From positions 1 to 21,673 of the forward strand of contig CADWAF010000749.1 of the NCBI GenBank assembly GCA_902984215.1: DNA of 21,673 nt, given 5' to 3'. Positions 9,801 through 18,711 of this stretch are shown piece after piece (the stretch's first letter is position 1; each line of letters starts with the position of its first letter). The position numbers were made by a program, and so were the translations under genes. The notes under the pieces are model-generated. The model was not told the DNA's origin and searched no databases. It saw only the letters and a list, made by a program, of their open reading frames with translations. This DNA is from Willaertia magna (Eukaryota > Heterolobosea > Eutetramitea > Acrasida > Naegleriidae).

Positions 9801-10591
9801 ACAATAGTTTGGATGTCACTAACTTACCAAAAGGTATTTCAAGACTTACCATTTCTATAGCCCTAGCCAAGTTAGGATTTGCATTAGAAAATTATAAATT
9901 AGCCAGAGAGGTATATCAAAACTTACAACACCTCAGGCTGCCTAAACATATTGCCGATGAAATAGATTTATCAAGTATTTCTATTCACAGTAAACCAATG
10001 AGAAATAATGAGGAGTGTATTCCAATTTGCTTCAGATGTTCTGCATCCAATCCATTCATTAACGAAAAGGGTTCTGACTGTTGCGTAAATTGTGGACACC
10101 CCTTCATAAGATCTCCTTTATCTTATCACATTCTGCCCCTTGTTGAATTTGAACTTGAGGATGGCATTGAAGAAGAAGAAGCAATTAAGTATATACAACA
10201 GGCTCCTCCATCTTTTTCAATACTAAAAAGAGCTGACAAATGGAGGGAATCTAAAAACGATAATGTACAAAGTTTAAGATTGGATGGCAATGATGGAGAA
10301 GACGATAGTGATCTACCAATTAATGACCCATTTGGAAAAGCCTTAATGAATTTAGACAGTAAATTGGTAAAAGTTAACAGGGAAATGTTGAAATCATTCA
10401 AAAGAGAAGATGTTTTCATAGTAGATTGGAATAATTCCATTATGAAAAGAAGATTTTATAAGTGTATAATTACAAACTTCCCAATAGTGCAATGTAAAAC
10501 TTGTAACCTATTCTTCCATCAAGATGATTATGAATTTGAAGTTTTAAAACATAATGGAAAATGTCCATTCTGCAAAACGGAACAAAAATAA
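6848..10591 (+). CDS. IFT122: Intraflagellar transport protein 122 (IFT-A)
   Basis: IFT122 is a core subunit of the IFT-A complex, which drives retrograde transport in cilia and helps import membrane proteins. Four exons (6848-6880, 6926-7128, 7176-8375, 8419-10591) with introns of 45, 47 and 43 nt encode 1202 residues; animal proteins are about 1240. The N-terminal half is two WD40 propellers (residues about 10-560), with the conserved segments AYRDSMTDVIV or close variants, RCKDYVKKIAIY and KVIGGPP. Residues about 600-1000 form a TPR-like helical solenoid (for example ACLGVTESDW, AYQGRFEEAAKLF, HPEFSSEVYLPYA). Zinc-binding CxxC pairs follow at about 1016 and 1034 and at about 1171 and 1195 (CKTCNLFFH, CPFC). 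The start was chosen because the ATG follows seven A and gives MKSSLLW, matching the usual short N-terminus. The gene appears intact. Confidence 0.97.
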
Positions 10592-10629
10592 ATTAGTTGA
10601 TATAAATACATTGTATATTACAGAAATTT

Positions 10630-11193
10630 TTAATCAAAAATTAGTACATTATTTTTTCCTTTCTTTAAATTATTATACAGTTTGTTTTCCCCTGGTTTCT
10701 TTTGTTTATTCACTTCTAAGGATTTTGTAGGGGAAGATAAACCTGTTTTTTGTTAAAGGCTTGGACCAAAATAATTAATAACAACTTACATTTAATTCCA
10801 GTATCATCATAGAAGTCATATTGAATTACTTTCTTTTTTCCAAACTTTTCTTTATATTTGTTAAAGTCAATGAACTGAGCAGTATCTTGTTCATCGGATA
10901 GCTTTTGTTCTTTTTGTTTTCCTACTCCCCAACCTATCATTGTTGAATCTTGGAATAACTCTACCTTAGATTCGTCAGTTTTATCTATAGATTTATTTAT
11001 TGGATGCGAGTGTAACTTCTCCATTTCATCTCCGTACTTATTCCACCACTTTCTTTGATTTAACATCTCATGCCTCATCGATTCCCTTAAAGATTGAGAA
11101 TTAGAATTTGATAATTGCTGATGGCCTAAAGCTTGAAACTACAACAGCAGATTAAGAACAAACAAAGTTAAGTTACCAGCAACAACATACCAT
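10630..11193 (-). CDS. Unrecognised 154-residue protein
   Basis: I do not recognise this family. The model is exon 1 at 11193-11191 (the ATG only), exon 2 at 11138-10790 and exon 3 at 10742-10630, with introns of 52 nt (GTATGT..GTAG) and 47 nt (GTAAGT..ACAG). An in-frame TAG directly precedes exon 2 in genomic DNA, and the upstream ATG sits in an A-rich leader, which supports the one-codon first exon. A start at the internal ATG 11078 would shorten the protein by about 21 residues. The sequence is hydrophilic, has no signal peptide or membrane segment, and carries a basic Trp-containing motif (LNQRKWWNKYG), a central FIDFNKYKEKFGKKK..YDFYDD block and a Lys/Asn-rich tail ending in VLIFD. Coiled-coil content is low. 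It ends 38 nt from the IFT122 stop in convergent orientation. An axonemal or microtubule-inner protein is only a guess. Confidence 0.65.
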
Positions 11194-11480
11194 CTTTTTT
11201 TTTCAATTTATCTCTCTAATAATACCACTTTCCAAAATTTGTCATGACAAATTGGAATTAAGAAATTTGGACTTTATTACTTACAATGTACAAATAATTT
11301 GCACAACAACAATATAAAAAACAAAATTGAGTAGACGTTTATTAGGGAAAATAAGTTATAAAAAGTTATTATTAATAAATAATTAAAAAGCCTGTTGTTA
11401 TTATTCTTGTTATTATGGTTAATCATTAGTTATTACTAGTTTGCTAGTTAATATAAATAAATATATAAAAATAAATAAAA
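11194..11480. other. Intergenic spacer
   Basis: About 287 nt of AT-rich sequence lie between two minus-strand genes. It should carry the STAR gene's 3' end and the promoter of the small unrecognised gene. I see no reading frame or structured RNA that I can support. Confidence 0.4.
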
Positions 11481-12977
11481 TTAAGGATGAGTTCTTTGAT
11501 AAGGATGAAATCTAACAGTATTGTTATTATTATTACTGTTCTTATTCATTTCATTCATTGCCATATCATGTTCATTCAATAAACGATTCCATTCTTCTTC
11601 AACATCATCAAAAGCAGTCTTTTCATTTGATGAATTAGAAGAAGTTGAAGAACCATTATTTCCAATACCTCCACCTAATAAAAAGCTTGGAATACCAACA
11701 TCGCTTCCTCCATTTTGCTTCTTTTCATTCCTCCATTGTTCTAATTGCCAACGTTTTAAAATATCTTTATCATATTCTTGAGGAACTAATAAAGGAACCA
11801 TCATTGAAATACCTTTAGCTAAATTCTTCTTTCTAGTAGTAATATGATGACCTTTTCCTTCAATAAAGATATGTAAGTTCTCACATGAGAAGGAATTATC
11901 ATTACCATTTGTACCACTTCCTCCTCCAGAATTACTGCTATCCATATCATTACCATTTAACCATTCTTGTTGTTGTTTAGTATTACCTACAACAACATTG
12001 TTATTATTAGCAGCAGTTGCTGTATTTAAACCTTTTCCTCTAATTCTAATAAAGCAATTGGATTGACGACGGATATAATCTAAGAAAGAACCTTTTGGAC
12101 CTAAAATTCTACCTACAAAGTTATAATCTGGGAATAATTCTTGCGGAATGAAAAGAAGAACAGTATATGCATTAATTAACTTTTGTTTAATTTCCAAGTT
12201 TTCATGTCTAATAGTTGAATAGCCTTGTTGATTACTTGTACTAGTACTTGTAGCAACATTAGCAACAATTGGTTGAATAACATTACTTTCTAAAGGATTA
12301 TTAGTAGTAGTAGTTGCATTACTATTACTACTGGTAATATTATCCTGTACTTGTTGTTGTTGAATAGGTAATTGGGTTGATGATGATAAGTTTAAACCTA
12401 ATGGCGGAGAAGTAGATGACGGACTACTTGATGAATGAGTAGGGGTAGTTGAATCTGAGGTAGTTAAACTAGGAGTAGTTGTTAATGCAGTAGTAGTATT
12501 AATATTATTAGGTAAGCCTGAAATAAAGTTATTATTGTTATTGTGAATGGCAGTAAATTGATTATTAGTATTGTCTAGTAAATTCATGTCATAGAAAAAG
12601 AAAGAATTAGTGACATTAGTTGTTGGAGTGTTATTATTATTATTGCTAACTACAGTAGCATTATTATTGTTTGTTGAAGTTGATGATGCAACAACAGCTG
12701 CAGTTAAATTATTATTATTCATGTTATTATTATGGGATAGGTTGTACAAAATTGGAGCTTGTTGAATGACCTTAGTTGATTTTTGTTTGTTTTGAATGGT
12801 TTCATAAATGAATTGAATTCTTTCATCTAATAACTGAATACATCTAGGTAAAATTTGTTGGAAAGGAAGTACGCATTGTTTTTCGTAGAGTAATGCGTGG
12901 TATTCTTCCTCTAGGTTAATATTGTTTGAGTCTAGTGATGTTATTGTGTTAGAAATATTAGGGTCATTATTAAACAT
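11481..12977 (-). CDS. STAR-family KH RNA-binding protein (Quaking/SF1 type)
   Basis: This intronless 498-residue protein belongs to the STAR (signal transduction and activation of RNA) family. A QUA1-like dimerisation helix pair occupies about residues 22-65 (LEEEYHALLYEK..LPRCIQLLDERI). A 200-residue Asn/Thr/Ser-rich linker separates it from an extended KH domain at about 265-400, with NFVGRILGPKG (the GxxG loop) and IRIRGKG. The KH domain then carries a 49-residue Asn/Gly/Ser insertion before ENLHIFIEG, about twice the length usual in Quaking. A QUA2 helix (DKDILKRWQLEQW..NG, about 403-423) follows. The C-terminus FHPYQRTHP echoes the RVHPYQR tail of Quaking. Expected role: sequence-specific pre-mRNA or mRNA binding in splicing, stability or translation. 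Start by A-run context (AAAAAAAAATG). It lies downstream of CAND1 on the same strand, 123 nt apart. Confidence 0.9.
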   Translation of the reverse strand: MFNNDPNISNTITSLDSNNINLEEEYHALLYEKQCVLPFQQILPRCIQLLDERIQFIYETIQNKQKSTKVIQQAPILYNLSHNNNMNNNNLTAAVVASSTSTNNNNATVVSNNNNNTPTTNVTNSFFFYDMNLLDNTNNQFTAIHNNNNNFISGLPNNINTTTALTTTPSLTTSDSTTPTHSSSSPSSTSPPLGLNLSSSTQLPIQQQQVQDNITSSNSNATTTTNNPLESNVIQPIVANVATSTSTSNQQGYSTIRHENLEIKQKLINAYTVLLFIPQELFPDYNFVGRILGPKGSFLDYIRRQSNCFIRIRGKGLNTATAANNNNVVVGNTKQQQEWLNGNDMDSSNSGGGSGTNGNDNSFSCENLHIFIEGKGHHITTRKKNLAKGISMMVPLLVPQEYDKDILKRWQLEQWRNEKKQNGGSDVGIPSFLLGGGIGNNGSSTSSNSSNEKTAFDDVEEEWNRLLNEHDMAMNEMNKNSNNNNNTVRFHPYQRTHP

Positions 12978-13100
12978 TTTTTTTTGTTGACAAGTACGTT
13001 ATAATGCCGATGGCAAGTGACAATTAAAAGGGAAAAAAAGAAGAGTGATTGGTTTGATTGAAGTAAATTGATTGTTTTATACTTAGAGTACATGTAGAGA

Positions 13101-16100
13101 TTAAAATTCAAATTCGTCAGTAGATTCAACGATTTCGTCATATGTTTGCTTCATCTTTTGGTTAGCTGCAATTTGTTTGTTGAACATATCTGTAAATTGT
13201 AAACTATCTTCAATGCCTGGAATGGATTTAATGGTTGCAATTGCCTTCAATGTACTACGTAACAATTCTTCATGTCTTTCCTTTTCTTGTGCTAAAGCAT
13301 TTTCCTTAAGTTTCTTCTTTAAGGTATTTGCGAAAGGTGTAACAAGTTGATCTGCTGATGTTAATAAACTTCTTGGGAATTGTACACAACATTTTTGAAC
13401 AATTAAGTGTGATAACATCTTAATATCATCATTTTCATCATCCAAACCATTTGGTAATTGTGCAATAAATTTGTTTGGATCAATTCTAGATCTAAAGTTA
13501 TCAAGGATTGTATCTAGACATTCAAATGCAGATTTACGTAAATCTAAACCATCATCAATCTTATGTGTGAATGGACCCAAGTGAATAACACGTACAAGTG
13601 ATTGATCAAATTGACATTCTGCATAAAGGTTGCTCTTGTTGAATCAGATTGTGTTAATTTAGTCTTTAATTGTGGAACAACAGTATCATAATCATTTAAT
13701 GCTAATTTACCTAAACATTCAGCAACAACATTTCTAACACCTTCTTCTTCTTCTTGTGAGTTATCAAATAATAATGGTGTAATTTCGGAAATGAATGGTT
13801 TTAATTTAGTAGAATCTGATTGGGTAATAACTTCTTTCAATGAGTGAATTAATAAATATTTCTTCTTTGGACTTTCTCTGATGCCTTTAATGATTTGTGG
13901 TAAGAATTTAGATAAATTACCAACTGAAATGTTACCAAGAGCATATGAAGCTGCATTCTTTAATTCTTCAGATCCTTCTTCTTCGAAACATGATTCAATA
14001 TCTTGACTTACAGTACCACTTGAACTTAAATCAATAGTTCTACCAATTTCACCTAAAGTGAAAAGAGCTAACATTCTTGCTGCATCATCCTTACTCTTAA
14101 GATCTTTTGCGAACTTTTCAATAGTTGCAGTCTTTTCCTTATCGTTACCCCTGTGACAAATGGTTGCGACTGCTTTACCAGTATTTGTGAAAACTTGTTT
14201 GGATTCTTTTGGAATAGATAAAACTTGCTTCAAAATGTTATCAAAACCAACAAGTGGAACTAATAAAGCTAATACAACTAATAATGATTCTAAACAGTTA
14301 CCTTGTAATGTAGGACTTGCTAATAAATCTAAAATCTTTGGTAAAACAAACTTTTGAATATCTGGTAAAGTCTTTGCATTTGCATCAGCAATTTGTTTAA
14401 CTAAATTGAAAGCTAAATGTGCCAAGTGTAAATCACTCTTCTTTTCATTCATTACTTCGGCTGCTTCTGCAATAACAGTTCCAAATAATTTAGTATCAAT
14501 CTTATCTTTGTATGAAACAGAGAATTGTGTTAATGCATGTAATGAAGCTTGTCTTAAAGCACGATTATCCTTTCTTAAGAAATCTGATAATAATCCAACA
14601 GTTTCAACTAAAACAGAAGAAATATCTACATTATGTTGTGCAATAGTAGTGAAGGTTCTAACTGCAGTTAAACGAGTAATTTCATTTTGTAATCTTTCCT
14701 TTAAGATAGTTAAAGTATCACTTAAGTTTGGAATCTTATCAGATAAGTGTGAAACAATTAAACCCATAGTAGTAATTGCACTTTCTTTAACACCTTGATC
14801 AATATCTTGAATCTTTAACTTATCAAATACATTTTGATGTAATTGTTTAACACTATTTGCAAAGCTTGATTCAGAGCTACATGATTTAACAACTAAAACT
14901 AATTCACCACAAACCTTTAATGCTTGAGTAATAATCTTATAATATTTATCATTGACACATGCAAATACTGCCTTCATTAAAGTTTCTAAATGTGGTTTAA
15001 AATCTTTTGGATCATGGAATTGAACAAAAGTCTTTAAGAATGAAAGTGCTTCTAATTTAAGTGATGATTGTTCTCCCTTTTCAGATAAAGAAGCAGAAAT
15101 AAAAGGCATTAATTCCTTAATATATTTTGATAAACCACCTTGTAATGTAATAGTTAAAGTTCTTAAAACTTGGAATACACCAATCTTTGTCTTTTCTGAT
15201 TTTTCTTTTAATTGTTTCTTTAAACGTCTAACAATTGCATCTTTTGTTTCTTCAATATATTTTGCTTCTTCATGTTTCTTATAAGTTACTTCACCAGATG
15301 GACTTGTCTTTGTTGAGAAAGTTTGATGTAATAAATCTATAAATACATTGAAAATATCTAATTTTACAGGTTCTTCTCTTTCTTTAAATCTACGAATTAA
15401 AGTAATATCTTCTTCAGAACATAATTCTTTATAGAAAAGTTCTAATAGTTCTGGTCTACTTCTAATTAAAGAACCAAGACATTTTGCTGCAGAACGACGA
15501 ACTTTCCATGTAACATCATCATCTTCAGAAAGACCACCTTCATCACCAAGACCTTCATTAAATTCATCATCACCTTCTTCTTCATCAACCATTTGATCTT
15601 CTTCTTCAACATCAGATTCATCATATGAATAATTTGGATCATATTCTAAATATTCTTTACAAATAATAATAACATAATCAACAAATTTAGAAACTTCATC
15701 TGGACATCTTGTAACAAAAGATTCAAATGCTTGAGTAATATATTCACGTACTTCATCATTAATTTCAGTATTAGTATCAACCATTTCTTCATCTTCATCT
15801 TCTTCTAAAGATCCAGCAATAATCTCAGCTGCATCCATAAATAATGGTACAATTCTAGTTAAATATTTACCAAATCTATGACCTGCAGTCTTTGAAATTG
15901 CACTACAAGTTTGAATATATGTAGATAATTCTTCAACTTTATCATTTTCTTTTGATTTCTTCATTGTTTTAATTAAATTATCAATACCATTAACTACATT
16001 AACAATAAGTGTATCAAATAATTTATCATTTGTATGAACTGATAATGCTGCAAGACAACTAATAGTTCTTTTACGTACTGATACTCTTGATGATTTTAAT

Positions 16101-16706
16101 TCATCTGCTAATGTCTTTTGTAATTTCTCATGTTCTTCATTTACTATACTACCGAAACGATCTAATAAATCTGATAATACATCTAATGCAACTAATTTAA
16201 CATCTGGGTTTTCATTAGTAAGACCTTGTAATAATGGTTGAACGCATTTCTTGATTGGTGATTGTGCACTTTCAGATGGTATTTCACTAATAACGGTTTT
16301 TAATGCGATAGCTGCAATATCTCTCTTTTCATCTTCACCTTTTAAGATACTTGCAGTTAATGAGTTAATTGAGTTTTCAATTTGGGTTTTACTCATCTTG
16401 TTTACAAGTGGAGGTAAGCTATTCATTTTAAGTAATTTATTAACAATATTATTATGGTTATTAAATATTATTTAAATATTTAAATTCAAAAAAAACTTAC
16501 CATTTAACAGCAACACCTTGAACTTCACTTGATTTATCATCTAAAAGTCTTAAAACAATATCTGCTAATTGTCTTTGACTAGTTTCATCTAACTTTAAGT
16601 TTTCTTTTTGTAATTCATTACTTAAATCATAAAGAGCCATATGACGAAGATCCTTATCCTTGGATTCAGCCTTCTCTATAATTGCATTAACATCAAAGCT
16701 AGACAT
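13101..16706 (-). CDS. CAND1: CAND1 cullin-exchange factor, broken by a frameshift with missing residues
   Basis: CAND1 is a HEAT-repeat protein that wraps around un-neddylated cullin-RBX1 and exchanges F-box/substrate receptors. Exon 1 is 16706-16501 and exon 2 starts at 16418 after an 82-nt GTAAGT..ATAG intron; splicing gives AVKCLPPLVNKM, the family sequence. HEAT repeats run throughout, with the acidic loop typical of the family (YDPNYSYDESDVEEED, followed by WKVRRSAAKCL). The frame is intact through TQSDSTRAT (ending 13628). It then continues only in another frame as YAECQFDQSLVRVIHLGPF and the conserved C-terminus (DDGLDLRKSAFECL) to the stop at 13101. Compared with animal and plant CAND1, about 65 residues (one to two HEAT repeats) are absent at the junction. 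The original frame would end at 13544 with a foreign tail of about 27 residues, giving about 1026 residues in all. No GT..AG intron explains it. It may be a real lesion, an allele or an assembly deletion. Confidence 0.9.
13622..13633 (-). other. CAND1 frame break / deletion junction
   Basis: On the minus strand the sequence GCAACCTTTATG is read as Ala-Thr-Phe-Met in the upstream frame. CAND1 homology resumes as Tyr-Ala-Glu-Cys one base over, inside the TTT run. Residues conserved in other CAND1 proteins between these two points are missing, so this is more than a one-base slip. Confidence 0.75.
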
Positions 16707-17134
16707 TTTTTAAATATTGATGAAGATGATTTTTTTAAAAGAGATTTATTTTTTTTTTAAAGATTTTGATCAAAGTTTTAATATTGTTTTCTTGTGAGGT
16801 TCGGTGGTTGTTTGGTGTGATTGGAATTTTGAAATGTAAAATTTTTTGAGTTCTTTGTGTTGTCCAGCTAGGTTAAAATTTCATTGTAAAAAGTTCTCTA
16901 AAAATGAACTGAGTCCAATGTCTTTCATGGCTTGGTGGACGTGTTTGTTGTGATGTTGGTCTAATATGAGTTTCCGAAATGAATTGTTGATTTGCTTTAG
17001 TTGATGGATTTATAATTGTGAAAATTGTTAAAAGTCGTGATTTGTTAATAACAGAGCCGATTACCTGAATTTTTTGATTGTCAGCGAATTGGCGCCAAAC
17101 GGGTTTGTAAATATATTGATTTTCATCTTAAAAA
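16707..17134. promoter_or_regulatory. Divergent promoter region (CAND1 / DRC2)
   Basis: This 428-nt region is the longest intergenic stretch in the right half and is slightly richer in G than its surroundings. It must serve both CAND1 and DRC2. The clearest element is the palindrome TTGGCGCCAA at 17089-17098. I looked for an RNA gene and could not support one. Confidence 0.45.
17089..17098. promoter_or_regulatory. Palindromic E2F-like site TTGGCGCCAA
   Basis: The ten-base perfect palindrome lies 36 nt upstream of the DRC2 start. On the minus strand it extends to TTTGGCGCC, which fits the E2F/DP consensus TTTSSCGC. In such AT-rich DNA a six-base GGCGCC core is rare by chance. The link to an E2F-type factor is inference. 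Confidence 0.5.
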
Positions 17135-18652
17135 ATGGTCAGAGCCAACAAAGTGATAAAGGCTACCGCTGAAGTTGATCCGAATTTTAATCAAGAGCCA
17201 GTAGTCCCTCAAACAGATTTAACAACAGTTATTCAAGATGTAGAAAGATTAAGGGAAGAAGAAAATAGAAAAAGAAGAGAAGAACATTTGAAAACTAGAA
17301 TAAGGAAAATTAAAGATGAAGAAGAAAGCCTTTCAAGAATAAATTTAGTTAATGTTAATGCGAATTGGTTACATTTATTAAGAGAGGCAAAGTTAAATGA
17401 ATTAAAAGATATGATACAAATACTTTCACAAAACCATGATAGACAAGTAGATAGAAAGGATACCTTAATTCAAATGCTTTATAGAGATTTAGATGAAGCT
17501 GAAGAACAATATAGGTTAGCCTTAAGAACTCATATGCAACATATTGATGAATTATTAGAATTACAAGAACAACGATTATCTTCACTTCAACAAGATTTTA
17601 ATAATGATTTATATTTATTAAAGAAAGAATATGAAGAGGAGAAACAAGAATTAATACTTTTGCATGAAGAAGAAATGAAAGAATGGGAAGAAGTTACAAA
17701 AGAAATGGAAAAGAGAGAAGAGAAAATTAATGAACAAATGGAACAAGATTTTGCAACAAATAAAGAAAAAGTAAAGAATAGATATCAAGAAGAATTAATC
17801 CAAATGTCTGGAAATATGAATGAAAAGATTGAAGAATATGAAAAACTGCGAAATACAGAGGAAATTAATAGAGGAGAAGAAATCAAAACAAAATATGAGG
17901 AATATAAAAAATTAAGAATTGAAGATAGTTCTTATTTAGAAAATATAAAGAGTCTGACGTATCAAATTAAAGTGAAAGAAGAGGCATTAGCTCATTGGAA
18001 AGCTAAGTGGATAAATAATTTAAGGGAATGTGAAGAAAGAAATAAAAAATTAATTAAAGAAAAGGAGCAATTGGCTCAACATTTTAGAGAAACAAAGAAA
18101 AAGATGAATGCCTTTAGAGAGTCTGAAAAGAAAAGATTGACAGAGTTAGTTAAGATGAGTAAAGAGACAATAGATACCCTTAAAGAGAAGTTAGAAAAGG
18201 GTACTAGAATATTAAAATTAGGAGAGATAAATAGAAGATATGAAACTGAGAGGGAGAGACTTTTACCATTTGAGAGTGACAATGACCAAACAAATTCAGT
18301 TGCAGCCATATCTGATTCACAAATGCTACCTGAAGTGTTTGATGAAGAGAAGAAAGTACAATTAGATTATGAATGGGAACAATTAAATAGATTTTATAAA
18401 AGATTTAACAAGGTTCTTTTAGATAATATGGCATTAGAGCAAGAAAAAGAACATTTAGTTGCTCAAAACAAAAAGTTAAGACAAATGTTAAAACAATATC
18501 TTGATGGTATTTCTGTAAATGAAGATGTACTAAATACAAAGAATCCATTATTCGTAGTTGAAGGATTAAATAGACCTAAAGAAGAAGTTATTATTGAAAG
18601 TAATGTTAATAACAACAATGCTGAAAAGGTTAAAATATTAGCTAATCATTAA
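17135..18652 (+). CDS. DRC2: Dynein regulatory complex subunit 2 (CCDC65)
   Basis: DRC2/CCDC65 is a coiled-coil subunit of the nexin-dynein regulatory complex, which links outer doublet microtubules and controls ciliary bending. This intronless gene encodes 505 residues (human about 484). Nearly the whole protein from residue 30 on is coiled coil. Family signatures are LREAKLNELKDMIQILSQ near residue 82, LDEAEEQYRLALRTHMQHID near 117-136, and the near-invariant C-terminal MLKQYLDGISVNEDVL with NPLFVV, which matches human DRC2 almost residue for residue. DRC1 shares the coiled-coil design but lacks this tail. The start follows AAAAAA. The gene is convergent with XAP5, with 59 nt between stop codons, and has an E2F-like palindrome just upstream. 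Confidence 0.97.
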   Translation: MVRANKVIKATAEVDPNFNQEPVVPQTDLTTVIQDVERLREEENRKRREEHLKTRIRKIKDEEESLSRINLVNVNANWLHLLREAKLNELKDMIQILSQNHDRQVDRKDTLIQMLYRDLDEAEEQYRLALRTHMQHIDELLELQEQRLSSLQQDFNNDLYLLKKEYEEEKQELILLHEEEMKEWEEVTKEMEKREEKINEQMEQDFATNKEKVKNRYQEELIQMSGNMNEKIEEYEKLRNTEEINRGEEIKTKYEEYKKLRIEDSSYLENIKSLTYQIKVKEEALAHWKAKWINNLRECEERNKKLIKEKEQLAQHFRETKKKMNAFRESEKKRLTELVKMSKETIDTLKEKLEKGTRILKLGEINRRYETERERLLPFESDNDQTNSVAAISDSQMLPEVFDEEKKVQLDYEWEQLNRFYKRFNKVLLDNMALEQEKEHLVAQNKKLRQMLKQYLDGISVNEDVLNTKNPLFVVEGLNRPKEEVIIESNVNNNNAEKVKILANH

Positions 18653-18711
18653 TTAATAAGGCTGTAATATTATTGTACAAAATAACTAAGTTATAAACTC
18701 TAAGCGTTTTA

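Noticed and set aside
7632..10440. Minus-strand open frames inside IFT122
   Set aside because: Shadows of a highly conserved coding sequence on the other strand.
11521..12977. Trinucleotide repeats in the STAR gene as a separate repeat locus
   Set aside because: The ATT/GTT runs encode Asn and other low-complexity residues within an open frame and are imperfect; no independent microsatellite needs to be called.
13101..13580. A separate 159-residue gene at the CAND1 C-terminus
   Set aside because: Its sequence (LGPFTHKIDDGLDLRKSAFECL) is the standard CAND1 C-terminus, and homology extends upstream past its first possible start in the same frame, so it is the end of CAND1 after the frame break.
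13622..13633. Programmed ribosomal frameshift in CAND1
   Set aside because: There is no classical slippery heptamer or +1 shift site known to me here, and residues are missing as well, so a recoding event alone does not explain it.
16707..17134. Non-coding RNA gene in the CAND1/DRC2 spacer
   Set aside because: The stretch is slightly more G-rich and has small inverted repeats, but I could not find a tRNA cloverleaf, snoRNA boxes in the right spacing or another known fold.
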